Source: Fidelibacterota bacterium
GTDB lineage: Bacteria; Fidelibacterota; Marinisomatia; SCGC-AAA003-L08; D37C17
Reading direction: 5' to 3'
NCBI GenBank assembly: GCA_004124405.1
Contig: SCKP01000009.1
Location: forward strand, 1-45,997
DNA length: 45,997 bases
Part shown: one piece after another, positions 36,868 through 44,866 of the stretch
Numbering within the stretch: position 1 is the stretch's first letter
Layout: every line of letters begins with the position of its first letter
The notes under the pieces: model-generated
Databases searched by the model: none
Seen by the model: the letters and a program-made list of their open reading frames with translations, nothing else
What the model was told of the DNA's origin: nothing
Translations under genes and position numbers: made by a program

Positions 36868-37716
36868 TTACAGTGTCAGCTTAAGTCCCTCATAAGCAAA
36901 ATAGGGAATTATGGAGCTGCCATTTTTCTTTAACACTTTAGTAGCTTGTTCTAATTCTGCATCAATGTCATCATCGCTGCGTTCCGGGTCATGGTGGTAA
37001 TACACAAGATTTTTCACCTCTGCAGCTTTACCCAATTCTGTCACCTGTGATATCAGGGAATGTCCCCAGCCATGTTTTAAGGGCATATCAGCCTCAATAT
37101 ATTGGGCATCATGAATGAGAATGTCGGCATTTCTGCATTGCTCGGTTAGTTTGTCCAATTCTATCGATTTTGCATAAGGGGGATCAATCTCATTATCAGT
37201 GAAATAGCAAATTATTTTATCTTCAATTGTAATTTTATATCCAAAAGCTTTACCCGGATGATTCATGGGCACCATTTCCAGGTGGAAGCCATTACTTTCT
37301 AAAAATTCCAACGGATTTTCAGTTACAAAGTTAAAATTAGATGGTACCTGATCAGGGGTTATGGGAAAATGAGCGCCGTCCATTTGATCAATCAGGGAAG
37401 CGAGAACTACATTCTTTTTATGCAGGGTGGGGAACATATGAACCGGCCGGTTTGGTTGATAAATTGGTGTGAAAAATGGAAAGCCCTGAATATGATCCCA
37501 ATGGGAGTGGGTGACAATGACGAATATTTCCAATTCCGGCTGCCCGATTATGGCGCTGCCCAAATTTCTTATACCTGTTCCGGCATCCAGTATGAGAATT
37601 TTATTATTAGCCGTTATGGATACGCAGGATGTATTTCCGCCATAACGAATGGTTGTTGGCCCCGGACTGGGCACCGACCCGCGCACCCCCCAAAACTCAA
37701 CCTGTATATTATTCAT
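36868..37716 (-). CDS. MBL-fold metallohydrolase (cyclic-phosphodiesterase-like)
   Basis: The 282 residues open with VEFWGVRGSVPSPGPTTIRY, typical of a metallo-beta-lactamase subgroup related to PhnP and RNase Z. The metal site is THSHWDHIQGFPF, then MNHPGKAFGYKI, CYFTDNE, DAQYIEADMPLKHGWGHS and a final YYHHDPERSDDD. It probably cleaves a phosphodiester. The substrate is not known. It lies alone between a repeat and the yajQ-like gene. Confidence 0.85.
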   Translation of the reverse strand: MNNIQVEFWGVRGSVPSPGPTTIRYGGNTSCVSITANNKILILDAGTGIRNLGSAIIGQPELEIFVIVTHSHWDHIQGFPFFTPIYQPNRPVHMFPTLHKKNVVLASLIDQMDGAHFPITPDQVPSNFNFVTENPLEFLESNGFHLEMVPMNHPGKAFGYKITIEDKIICYFTDNEIDPPYAKSIELDKLTEQCRNADILIHDAQYIEADMPLKHGWGHSLISQVTELGKAAEVKNLVYYHHDPERSDDDIDAELEQATKVLKKNGSSIIPYFAYEGLKLTL

Positions 37717-37809
37717 TCATATTCCTTTGGATTAGATAGGATAATTTAAAAGGATAGGATTAAATGAGGCAGGGGTTTCTTTTCCCCCTCTTAATTTTCG
37801 AAGGGAATT

Positions 37810-38301
37810 TCATTTTTTCATATTAATAAACTGCAGGGGAATGTCCAGATTTTCTTTTTTTAAAAATGCAATAATACTTTGAAGGTCATCAATCTTTTTA
37901 CCGGTCACCCGAATTTGCTCACCTTGAATTTGGGATTGTACTTTCAGTTTTGAACCTTTAATCATTTTGTTGACTTTTTTCGCATTTTCTTTTGAAATAC
38001 CTTCCTGTAGTTCTACCCTTTGCCGAACCGTCATGCCAGACCCTTTTTCAATATCATTAAATTTAAAAGTTTTCAGTGCAACGGATCTTCCAATTGCCCG
38101 TTTTTCCAGCATATCCCGCACAGCGCTGATGCGCATATCTGAATTGGATTCAATTTTAATGGTGCCTTCTTTTTTATTAAAAGTGATAGTGGTATCACTC
38201 CCTCGAAAATCATATCGGTTGGTTATATCTCTGGTTACCATATTCACAGAATTTTCAACTTCCTGAATATCATATTTACTTACTATGTCAAAGGTTGGCA
38301 T
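37810..38301 (-). CDS. YajQ-family nucleotide-binding protein
   Basis: The 163 residues match YajQ (UPF0234): start MPTFDIVSKYD, NRYDFRGSDTTITF, GMTVRQRVELQEGISKENAK and VQSQIQGEQIRVTGKKIDDL near the end. Members bind nucleotides, in some bacteria cyclic di-GMP. The cellular role is otherwise unclear. No operon partner is apparent. Confidence 0.92.
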   Translation of the reverse strand: MPTFDIVSKYDIQEVENSVNMVTRDITNRYDFRGSDTTITFNKKEGTIKIESNSDMRISAVRDMLEKRAIGRSVALKTFKFNDIEKGSGMTVRQRVELQEGISKENAKKVNKMIKGSKLKVQSQIQGEQIRVTGKKIDDLQSIIAFLKKENLDIPLQFINMKK

Positions 38302-38414
38302 GACTTATACTCCTGAATTATAAAAAATGTGTAAAAAACTAAAATCCGTCTAAAAACGATGATGAAATTTACACTGCAAAAATATTTTTACCATATCTTT
38401 GCTTTAGCGTAATA

Positions 38415-38437
38415 TACTTACGAGTAATATACGAGTA
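38415..38437. promoter_or_regulatory. Candidate operator upstream of the ImuB/DnaE2 genes
   Basis: The sequence holds the inverted repeat TACT-N4-AGTA (38415-38426) and a direct repeat of ACGAGTA at 38420 and 38431, 11 bases apart, one turn of the helix. It lies about 200 bases before a mutagenic-repair pair that is usually under LexA control. That link is a guess, as LexA boxes in this phylum are unknown to me. Confidence 0.3.
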
Positions 38438-38530
38438 TTTGCTAATTATTTAGCTGGATTTAGAGAATATGATAAAAATTAAAAGAACCTGAACAAGGGA
38501 TTAAAACTCCTCAGTTGTTGTTTTTTAATT

Positions 38531-38614
38531 TTAATCCCGCCCTAAAGGACTGGGCTAGTGAATTACTCTATCATGTTTGTTAGCTATATATTCGCCCCGA
38601 CATTTATGTTGGGG
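38531..38614. repeat. Dispersed hairpin repeat, copy 2
   Basis: The left part (38531-38585) matches the repeat at 36781-36839, including AAAGGAC and the 17-of-19 tail. A further hairpin CCCCGACA/TGTTGGGG lies at 38595-38614. It sits between the YajQ gene and the imuB-like gene, just before the latter's start. Confidence 0.6.
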
Positions 38615-38642
38615 ATTGAAAATACAAAAATAGAGGGCATTT

Positions 38643-39815
38643 ATGCCAACTTACTCTTTCATTATCATGAATTTTAGATCAATATTTCATATCAGGCTGC
38701 AAAATTTTGAGCTCCAGGCGGAACGGATGCTGGATGCCGCCCTGAAAAGCCGGGCAGTAGCTATTATATCTGCCCATAATGCCAATGGCACCATTGTAGC
38801 CATATCCCCTGAGGCTGGGCAGGAGGGACTTTGCAAAGGCATGAAAGTGAGCCTGGCCCGGAAGATGTCCCAATCTACACGCCTCTTGCCCTATAACCGT
38901 TCTCTTTATTCCCGCATGCACAATTATCTCTACCAGACCGTAGCCAGATTTTCGCCCCTTGTAGAACCTGCAGTTTTCGGTCAATTTTATATGGATATGA
39001 CCGGCATGAACGGCATCTATAAAAATGATCTCCGGGCTGGCGATATGATTTCCAAACGGATTAATGAAGTAGTACGTCTGGAAAATCATATCGGCATCAG
39101 CAGCAATAAACTATTGAGCCGTATCAGTACTTCCGTAGTTCCGGAGCGGATTTATAAAATTGACAGTGGAGAGGAAAGCCATTTTCTGGCGCCGCTTCAC
39201 TCCCGTTTACTGCCTACATCTGCCCAGCCCGCTGTAGAGCGGATGTTGCGCTTTCTTTTTCTGCGGCAGGTGCAGGATGTGCAGTTCGTTATGTTACAAG
39301 AGTCTGCTGCCCAGGCTATTTTCAGCCGCTATTACAAGCCATTGGCCATGGAAGCAAAGGGAATGGACACCTCTGCTGTACAGCCGCTCCGGAAGCAGGA
39401 TCATATTATTGAACAGACCATCCTCCCGGAAGATACCAATGATGAAGAAAAACTCTGTGCCATTGTCAGGCAGATGGCCGGGCAGGTGGGCTTCAAGCTC
39501 CGCCGACGCAGTGAAATTGCCCGGCATATGAATCTGGAAATCCATTATACGGACGGCTACCGCAGTGAGCGTACTGGCAGTTTGAAGATCAATGACGAAG
39601 CCTCTGTAGTTCGGGACTGCCTGGAACTCTTCTTTCGTGCCAATATCCGCCGCAATCGTATCCGAACTATCATTATTGATGCTTCCAAATTTCAGACGGT
39701 TGCCTGTCAACTGGATTTATTCAGTCCAACTGAAACACAGCATAGAGTATTGGCAGAGGCATTGGACCATATCCGCCGGAAACATGGATTTACAATCATT
39801 AAAACAGCCGCATAA
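38643..39815 (+). CDS. imuB: ImuB-like Y-family polymerase homologue
   Basis: The 390 residues fold like a Y-family (UmuC/DinB) polymerase, but the first catalytic position (usually ID in the first motif) is HIRLQNF here and the second motif is FYMDMTGMNG. The active-site acids are thus partly lost, as in ImuB. Near the end CQLDLFSP holds QLDLF (356-360), a beta-clamp-binding motif. In ImuABC systems ImuB does not polymerise but brings DnaE2 to the clamp at damaged DNA. A DnaE2-like gene follows directly. No imuA-like gene is seen. GC content is near 48 percent in sampled lines against 30-35 percent around it. Confidence 0.75.
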   Translation: MPTYSFIIMNFRSIFHIRLQNFELQAERMLDAALKSRAVAIISAHNANGTIVAISPEAGQEGLCKGMKVSLARKMSQSTRLLPYNRSLYSRMHNYLYQTVARFSPLVEPAVFGQFYMDMTGMNGIYKNDLRAGDMISKRINEVVRLENHIGISSNKLLSRISTSVVPERIYKIDSGEESHFLAPLHSRLLPTSAQPAVERMLRFLFLRQVQDVQFVMLQESAAQAIFSRYYKPLAMEAKGMDTSAVQPLRKQDHIIEQTILPEDTNDEEKLCAIVRQMAGQVGFKLRRRSEIARHMNLEIHYTDGYRSERTGSLKINDEASVVRDCLELFFRANIRRNRIRTIIIDASKFQTVACQLDLFSPTETQHRVLAEALDHIRRKHGFTIIKTAA

Positions 39816-39823
39816 TTATTTTG

Positions 39824-39888
39824 TACCACTAAGTACACAAAGAGCACTTAAAAAAGATAATATAAAGTCTCTGTGTTCTCTGTGGTGA
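39824..39888. repeat. Inverted repeat between imuB and dnaE2
   Basis: ACCACTAAGTACACAAAGAG (from 39825) pairs imperfectly with CTCTGTGTTCTCTGTGGTG (to 39887) around a short AT-rich loop. The second arm belongs to a CTCTGTG-TTCTCTGTGG type of sequence that I recall as a dispersed intergenic repeat in many environmental genomes. It holds the dnaE2 upstream region. Confidence 0.6.
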
Positions 39889-39892
39889 AATA

Positions 39893-42800
39893 ATGTTTAC
39901 CAGTTTAAATACCCATTCTACTTTTTCCAAAATGCGGGGGACTGCATCCCTCAGGGATTTGCTGAAGCATGCCGTAAAATACCGCATGAACCATTTGGCG
40001 CTGACAGAGGTGAACGGCATCTGGGGATTTATCCGTTTTGTGCAGTTTGCCCGGGAGTTTGACATTCAGCCCATTGCCGGTGTGAATCTTATCACCGATT
40101 ATGATGATGTAATATTGCTGGTGGAAAATCAGCAGGGCTATGAGAATATGTGCCGTATTATTTCTGATGTCCATGACAGCAGGGATGTTCATGTTGCTGA
40201 TTTGTTGAAATCCCGCCATGATGGATTATTTGTCCTTGCCCATGAAAAACATGCACTGGCAAAACTGATGCAGCTGATTCCTGCTACCCATCTTTTTGTA
40301 GAGCTGCGGCCGGGAGTGGAAGAGCGTACTGCCAAAGGGCTGGCCAAACAGTTCCAACTGGAGATCGTGGCCACCGGGGATGTGTATTTTATCTCTCCAG
40401 AAGATCAACCTGCCCATAAGGTGCTACGTACCATTGAGCATAATACCACTTTGACAGCCATTGATCCGCGTGAAGTGAAGAGTGAGGCTCATTACTTCCG
40501 CAGCGAAAAGGAAATGGCAACCCTGTTTCCTAACAGTCTGGATGCCATCAACAATGCCCAGTACCTGGCAGAACGCTGCAAAACGGACTGGCAATTCCTC
40601 AATACTATCTTTCCCAATATGGATCTGAAAAACACCCGGGAAGCCAGCCGTAAACTACGGAAATTAGTATATGCAGGGGCGGAGAAGAGGTATGGGAGAT
40701 TGAAGATGGGAAATCCAATAGAGAATAGGGATTTGAGAATAGTGAATAGCGAACACCGAATTACGAATAATAATTCCTCTGCGTCCTCCGCAGTAAAAAA
40801 ACGCATCAACCAGGAACTTGCTATCATCACAGAAAAAGGATTTGCCCCTTATTTTCTGGTAGTGTGGGACATTGTCAGGCAGACCAATGCCACCATCGGC
40901 AGAGGCTCCGGAGCCGCATCCATTGTGAGTTATTGCCTGTTCATTACCCAGGTAGATCCCCTTAAATACAATCTGCAGTTTGAGCGTTTTATTCATACTG
41001 AGCGAGTGGATATGCCCGATATAGATATTGATTTTCCCTGGGATGAGCGGGACGATATTATTGATTACGTTTTTCAGAAATACGGACTGCACCGCACGGC
41101 CATGGTTTCCAATCAGGTATTTCTTCAGCCAAGATCAGCGGTTAGGGAAGTGGCCAAGGTGTACGGACTTTCCAATGAGGAGATCAAAGTAGTCACCAAG
41201 CGTATTGGCTGGCACAGCCGCCGCTCTGATTTACTGCATTGGATAGAGTCTGATGAACGCTTTAAAAATTTGAATATAGACACAACCTTAAAAGAAATAT
41301 TACAAATATCAGAAAAGGTAATAGGGGCTTTTAGGGTATCATCGGTGCATCCCGGGGGAGTGGTAATTGTGCCGGATGAAATTCGTAAATATGTACCGGT
41401 GCTCATGGCAACCAAGGGGGTACAGATATTGGAATGGGAAAAAGATCAGACAGAGGATTCCGGTCTGCTGAAAATTGACCTCTTGGGAAATCGCTCCCTG
41501 GCAGTGGTGCGGGATACACTGAAGCAGGTGGGGGTCTATCGCAGTGAATATGTGGATTATCACAGCATCCCTTCAGTGGGTGACCCAAAAACGGAGGCTC
41601 TCATGCAGGCAGGACGCACTATGGGGATATTTTATATTGAGAGTCCAGCCACTCGCCAGCTTCTGGCAAAAGCCGGCAAGGTGGATTTTGAGCATGTGGT
41701 GATTTATTCTTCCATTATCCGACCGGCTGCCAACCGCTTTACCAATCTCATGCTGGAGCGCATTCACGGTAAAGCCTGGAAACTGCCTCACCCTGATTTG
41801 GAATTTTTGAGTGAAAGCTATGGCATTATGGTCTATGAGGAGCAGGTCTCCATGGCAGCTCGGGTGCTGGCTGGTTTTGGTTATGCTGAGTCAGACTATC
41901 TCCGTAAAGTCATCTCCCGGCCAGCCCTGGAACATCTGGTATCGGCATGGCGGAAGAAGTTTATCAGCGGCATGCTGAAGCGGGGGTATAATAAAAAACT
42001 GGCGCTGGAAATGTGGGCTATGGTGCAGTCATTTTCCGGGTACTCGTTTTGCAAACCCCATTCAGCGTCCTATGCCATGCTCTCCTTCACCTGCGCCTAT
42101 CTGAAGGCGCATTTTCCGGCGGAATTCCTGGCGGCGGTAATATCCAATCAAGGGGGATTCTACTCCGCTTTTGCCTATCTCAGTGAAGCACGGAGGTGGA
42201 GGATTTCTATTTTGCCGCCGCATATCAACCGTAGTTTTAAGGAGTACCGGGGCAACAAGCAGCGCATCCGAATGGGGCTTATGTCTATTCGAAATTTGAA
42301 GGAGAAAGCGGTGACGCAAATATTGGAAGAGAGGAAGGGAGCTGATTTCAGCTCATTGCAGGATTTTTTCCTGAGAACTGACTTGGATCTTGCCGATGCC
42401 ATGGCATTGGCCAACGCCGGTTGTTTTACCGAATTGGAAAGAGAACAGAGCCATCAGCAGATTGCCTTCCGCATTGCCTGTCATTATTTGCAGGATGGTG
42501 AAGGTGAAGATATTTTGCCCTCGTTCGGGAATAAGCGTCTGACCCATGCTGAAAAAATCAGATTGGAACGGGAAAGTTTTGGCTTCCCTATTTCAGAACA
42601 TCCCTTAACGCCCTGGCTTCCAATTTTCGGAGGTAAGATCAAAAAAGCACGGGACATTCCAAAGTATGTGGGGCAGACGATTCAGTTGGCGGGAGTACTC
42701 ATCACCACTAAAGTCACCGCCACCCGCAAGCATGAGCCCATGGAATTTATCACCCTGGAAGATGAGACGGATATTTATGAATGTGTTATGTTCCCTGATG

Positions 42801-42994
42801 TCTTTGCCGAATACGGAGACCTGTTAAACTGGGAGAAATTATTTATCATACGCGGCAGGGTAGAGGTGGCCTTTGGTGTTTATACCATTACTATTGAGAA
42901 AATGGGCAGTATGCAGAGGATGGGGGAGAAGCTTATGGAGAAAGGCATTTCGACAAGCTCAGTAACCGCAAAGGGGACAGGAGTTTGGAATTAG
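39893..42994 (+). CDS. dnaE2: DnaE2-like error-prone DNA polymerase III alpha subunit (ImuC)
   Basis: The 1033-residue protein has a degenerate N-terminal PHP domain (LNTHSTFSKMRGTASL, ALTEVNGIWG), the polymerase acids in PDIDIDFPWDERDDIIDYVF and LLKIDLLGNRSL, GRGSGAASIVSYCL, the helix-hairpin-helix region, and an OB-fold tail (GQTIQLAGVLITTKVTATRK). Its length and linkage to an imuB-like gene point to DnaE2/ImuC, which copies past lesions. Residues of about 270-302 are an extra segment coded by repeat-like DNA (see the repeat at 40706), and the last 17 residues also come from repeat-like DNA. Frame and catalytic motifs are intact. GC content is higher than in its neighbours. Confidence 0.88.
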   Translation: MFTSLNTHSTFSKMRGTASLRDLLKHAVKYRMNHLALTEVNGIWGFIRFVQFAREFDIQPIAGVNLITDYDDVILLVENQQGYENMCRIISDVHDSRDVHVADLLKSRHDGLFVLAHEKHALAKLMQLIPATHLFVELRPGVEERTAKGLAKQFQLEIVATGDVYFISPEDQPAHKVLRTIEHNTTLTAIDPREVKSEAHYFRSEKEMATLFPNSLDAINNAQYLAERCKTDWQFLNTIFPNMDLKNTREASRKLRKLVYAGAEKRYGRLKMGNPIENRDLRIVNSEHRITNNNSSASSAVKKRINQELAIITEKGFAPYFLVVWDIVRQTNATIGRGSGAASIVSYCLFITQVDPLKYNLQFERFIHTERVDMPDIDIDFPWDERDDIIDYVFQKYGLHRTAMVSNQVFLQPRSAVREVAKVYGLSNEEIKVVTKRIGWHSRRSDLLHWIESDERFKNLNIDTTLKEILQISEKVIGAFRVSSVHPGGVVIVPDEIRKYVPVLMATKGVQILEWEKDQTEDSGLLKIDLLGNRSLAVVRDTLKQVGVYRSEYVDYHSIPSVGDPKTEALMQAGRTMGIFYIESPATRQLLAKAGKVDFEHVVIYSSIIRPAANRFTNLMLERIHGKAWKLPHPDLEFLSESYGIMVYEEQVSMAARVLAGFGYAESDYLRKVISRPALEHLVSAWRKKFISGMLKRGYNKKLALEMWAMVQSFSGYSFCKPHSASYAMLSFTCAYLKAHFPAEFLAAVISNQGGFYSAFAYLSEARRWRISILPPHINRSFKEYRGNKQRIRMGLMSIRNLKEKAVTQILEERKGADFSSLQDFFLRTDLDLADAMALANAGCFTELEREQSHQQIAFRIACHYLQDGEGEDILPSFGNKRLTHAEKIRLERESFGFPISEHPLTPWLPIFGGKIKKARDIPKYVGQTIQLAGVLITTKVTATRKHEPMEFITLEDETDIYECVMFPDVFAEYGDLLNWEKLFIIRGRVEVAFGVYTITIEKMGSMQRMGEKLMEKGISTSSVTAKGTGVWN
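40706..40800 (+). repeat. Repeat-like sequence inserted in frame within dnaE2
   Basis: The DNA reads GAGAATAGGGATTTGAGAAT, AGTGAATAGCGAACACCGAA, then CCTCTGCGTCCTCCGCAGTA. The first part resembles TTAGTGAATAGAGAATAATG just after the gene's stop (42991-43010). The last resembles the CTCTGTGTTCTCTGTGG arm at 39869. It adds about 25-30 residues where DnaE proteins normally run directly into the conserved ERL-ELxVI helix. Confidence 0.6.
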
Positions 42995-43015
42995 TGAATA
43001 GAGAATAATGAATTT
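42945..43015 (+). repeat. Repeat-like sequence at the 3' end of dnaE2
   Basis: GCATTTCGACAAGCTCAGTA codes the last residues, and AGTGAATAGAGAATAATGAA follows the stop. The TTTCGACAAGCTCAG word is one I recall from dispersed repeats in other environmental bacteria. Its presence may have replaced the original C terminus. Confidence 0.45.
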
Positions 43016-43082
43016 CACCAAAATCTAGATATCCAATTCACCACTGATAACTGACAAGTGACTATTAAGGAGACCATAGAAG

Positions 43083-43352
43083 TTATCTGAGAAACTCACA
43101 ACATAAGCCGGGATTACATTCATCAATACAGATACACCATTCAGTATAGCATTCTTCATCTACCCAGATGGTATCTCCATTATCCATGACAAAATCATTA
43201 TAATTCAAATGGCTTGCTTCCCCTAATAAATGGAAATCGGCACATTTATAGTAACACTTTTCATTTTGTATTTTAAAGTAAATTTTAAATGAAATAAATA
43301 TTAGAACTATTCCAATAATCAGTATTGATAAAATGGATTGAGGATTATTCAC
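43083..43352 (-). CDS. Small membrane protein with Cys-rich outer part, 89 aa
   Basis: One membrane segment (ILSILIIGIVLIFISFKIYF) is followed by about 60 residues with nine cysteines (CYYKC, ECYTEWCICIDECNPGLCC). The family is not recognised. The cysteines may form disulfides outside the membrane or bind metal. It overlaps the end of the DUF962 gene by 8 bases, at the end of a run of overlapping small genes. Confidence 0.6.
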   Translation of the reverse strand: MNNPQSILSILIIGIVLIFISFKIYFKIQNEKCYYKCADFHLLGEASHLNYNDFVMDNGDTIWVDEECYTEWCICIDECNPGLCCEFLR

Positions 43353-43680
43353 AATTTTTTGTAATTTCAGGATGTATTATTGATTCTTTCCCAATAAGGA
43401 TATCTTTAAACATGACCCAATCACCCACAAAACTATAGAGCGGATAGGCAAAAGTTGCTGGTCGATTTTTTTCAAAGAAGAAATGTCCTACCCAAGCAAA
43501 TCCATACCCACATAAAGGCGCAAGTAGTAATGCCTTAATGTTAATAAATGAGATTAGAATTATTACAATTACGCCCATAGTACCAATAAAATGAAGTCCT
43601 CTACAGACAGGATGTAAATGTTCTGACAAATAAAAAGGATAAAATTGTTTAAATGATTTATACTGTTTATCCATTTTCAT
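43345..43680 (-). CDS. DUF962 / Mpo1-like membrane protein
   Basis: The 111 residues match the YGL010w/Mpo1-like family: FKQFYPFYLSEHLHPVCRGL, HFIGT, GYGFAWVGHFFFEKNRPATF, YPLYSFVGDWVMFKD. Membrane segments lie between. The yeast member is an alpha-oxidation dioxygenase with histidine-bound iron, and the conserved H and EHxHP-type residues are present here. The substrate of bacterial forms is uncertain. Confidence 0.85.
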   Translation of the reverse strand: MKMDKQYKSFKQFYPFYLSEHLHPVCRGLHFIGTMGVIVIILISFINIKALLLAPLCGYGFAWVGHFFFEKNRPATFAYPLYSFVGDWVMFKDILIGKESIIHPEITKNCE

Positions 43681-43759
43681 TTACTACTTTTACCTCTTGA
43701 ACCATTGAACCCGATACACCTGTTATCATTCCAAATATATAGTCTATTGATTTATTCAT
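43667..43759 (-). CDS. Possible 30-aa peptide
   Basis: The frame MNKSIDYIFGMITGVSGSMV with a short charged tail begins in the TGA of the upstream peptide (ATGA) and overlaps the DUF962 gene by 14 bases. The close packing suggests it is translated. No family is recognised. Confidence 0.35.
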   Translation of the reverse strand: MNKSIDYIFGMITGVSGSMVQEVKVVNENG

Positions 43760-43821
43760 TTTAGAACTGTTTCTACACACCCAACAATGAGTAATACGAA
43801 TAATAGTATTTTTTCATTCAT
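43756..43821 (-). CDS. Possible 21-aa lipoprotein-like peptide
   Basis: MNEKILLFVLLIVGCVETVL has a charged start, a hydrophobic core and a VGC lipobox, like a lipoprotein signal with almost no mature part. It could be a lysis-type or toxic peptide, or the stub of a broken lipoprotein. It overlaps both neighbours. Confidence 0.35.
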   Translation of the reverse strand: MNEKILLFVLLIVGCVETVLK

Positions 43822-43969
43822 TTAATTCGGCTTTACCATCTAAATAAATCTTAAATATTTTCCGTACCTTCATTTTTTCCTTTTCACTACAACCCGTTTC
43901 TTCAAGCGCTTTCATTAACTCTTTTAGTTTCAATGATGTTGAATCTGATATTTTAATAACTTTACTCAT
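43814..43969 (-). CDS. Small hypothetical protein, 51 aa
   Basis: A helical, charged protein starts MSKVIKISDSTSLKLKELMK. GAGAAGG lies just before the ATG, a good ribosome site. Length and charge are like small regulators or phage proteins, but no motif decides this. It ends in TGA and overlaps the next peptide by 8 bases. Confidence 0.55.
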   Translation of the reverse strand: MSKVIKISDSTSLKLKELMKALEETGCSEKEKMKVRKIFKIYLDGKAELNE

Positions 43970-44043
43970 TAACCTTCTCCCACTCTTCTACAATTGCAGT
44001 GGGCATTGGATAGATAATTAAGGAAGATGAAGAGTAAATGCAT
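43969..44043 (-). CDS. Doubtful 24-aa peptide
   Basis: MHLLFIFLNYLSNAHCNCRR and four more residues lie between two better-supported small genes, with TAATG overlap to the following one. No ribosome site is seen. It may be chance. Confidence 0.2.
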   Translation of the reverse strand: MHLLFIFLNYLSNAHCNCRRVGEG

Positions 44044-44047
44044 AAAT

Positions 44048-44233
44048 CTATTCCTTTGCCTTTAACTTATCTAATGCATTTTCATTCACACGCATAGTTT
44101 CAAAACTTCCATCTGTCATTTCGTTAGCCAATGTATATAAATATTCACTACCTCTACCCATACGATATTCAGCTATTCTCTATGGACGATTATTAATCGT
44201 AACGAGTTCATCTATAGAATACTTCTGCTTCAT
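44048..44233 (-). pseudogene. Small protein gene with in-frame TAG, 61 codons
   Basis: From the ATG at 44233 the frame gives MKQKYSIDELVTINNRP, a TAG at 44180-44182, then in the same frame RIAEYRMGRGSEYLYTLANE and on to a second TAG at 44048. The part after the first stop is as protein-like as the part before. A nonsense mutation or sequence error is the simplest view; suppression of TAG is the alternative. No family is known. Confidence 0.45.
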
Positions 44234-44353
44234 TTAGGAAGTACCATCTAATGGTGTTTCTTGGTCATCAACATTTTCTATACAAGGTTTTCTATATTTC
44301 CAAGTGTATACTAATAAACAAAATGCTATAAGTATAAGTAGTAGCATTTTCAT
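44234..44353 (-). CDS. Small single-span membrane protein, 39 aa
   Basis: MKMLLLILIAFCLLVYTWKY is one membrane helix, followed by an acidic tail ending in DGTS. Its TAA is followed at once by the ATG of the next gene. The family is unknown. Confidence 0.5.
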   Translation of the reverse strand: MKMLLLILIAFCLLVYTWKYRKPCIENVDDQETPLDGTS

Positions 44354-44366
44354 AGGGGGTTAGTTA

Positions 44367-44471
44367 TTAATCTCTATTAGCCTTTTTCAGTTTTTTCTCT
44401 GCTCTCTTTTCTTTTGCAGTTTTAGTAGGCGGTTTTTTCATTGCTTTCTTAGCGTCTTTACCTTTTCCCAT
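44367..44471 (-). CDS. Lysine-rich small protein, 34 aa
   Basis: AAGGAG 7 bases before the ATG is a strong ribosome site. The product begins MGKGKDAKKAMKKPPTKTAK and is about 40 percent lysine. It may bind nucleic acid or ribosomes; similar short basic proteins occur in phages and Bacteroidetes, as I recall. It is the first gene of the small-gene run. Confidence 0.6.
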   Translation of the reverse strand: MGKGKDAKKAMKKPPTKTAKEKRAEKKLKKANRD

Positions 44472-44521
44472 TATTATCTCCTTGATTAGATATGTAAACT
44501 TAATATGGTTTGCCGATAAAT

Positions 44522-44565
44522 AAAAAAAGGGAAGCACCCCTTCTCCGTAGTGCCTCCCTTTATTA
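44522..44565. terminator. Strong bidirectional hairpin terminator
   Basis: The stem AAAGGGAAGCAC/GTGCCTCCCTTT has one mismatch, with A and T runs on its two sides. It isolates the small-gene run below from the sequence above. Confidence 0.8.
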
Positions 44566-44824
44566 TTAATAAGGAGATAGTTAGTTTGTTTAACTAACTA
44601 CTGAAAGTTATATGGATTTGAAATACTAATTATTGACGGTGGTCACTAAATTCAGGAAAATAAAAAAGCCCAAGGACACCACTCGCTTGAGCTTTTTTCT
44701 TCTTATTCCACCAAACTTTGAATGAAGCAGAATCAAAGTAAGAAGAAATTGAGCCTGCTGTAAATCGAGAGATTTGATCATTCTGTGCTCGGTAATAAAA
44801 ATTATAAGATTTAATATCTACGAG
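44566..44824. other. Gene-free stretch
   Basis: No credible reading frame was found on either strand. The stretch is AT-rich and holds one terminator (44662-44698). Confidence 0.5.
44662..44698. terminator. Bidirectional hairpin terminator
   Basis: AAAAAAGCCCAAG pairs with CTTGAGCTTTTTT with a single mismatch, leaving an A run before and a T run after the stem. Confidence 0.75.
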
Positions 44825-44840
44825 AAGTGATCCAGATCAC
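44825..44840. promoter_or_regulatory. CRP/FNR-like palindrome
   Basis: AGTGATCCAGATCACA is a near-perfect inverted repeat whose minus strand reads TGTGA-N6-TCACT, the consensus form of a CRP-family site. No gene start lies close on either strand, so it may serve an RNA or be chance. Confidence 0.3.
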
Positions 44841-44866
44841 ACATAAAATAGGGCTGAATCATAAAT

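Noticed and set aside
38302-38642. CRISPR array in the repeat-rich gap before imuB
   Set aside because: The repeats are two imperfect copies far apart, with no regular repeat-spacer pattern and no cas genes in the window.
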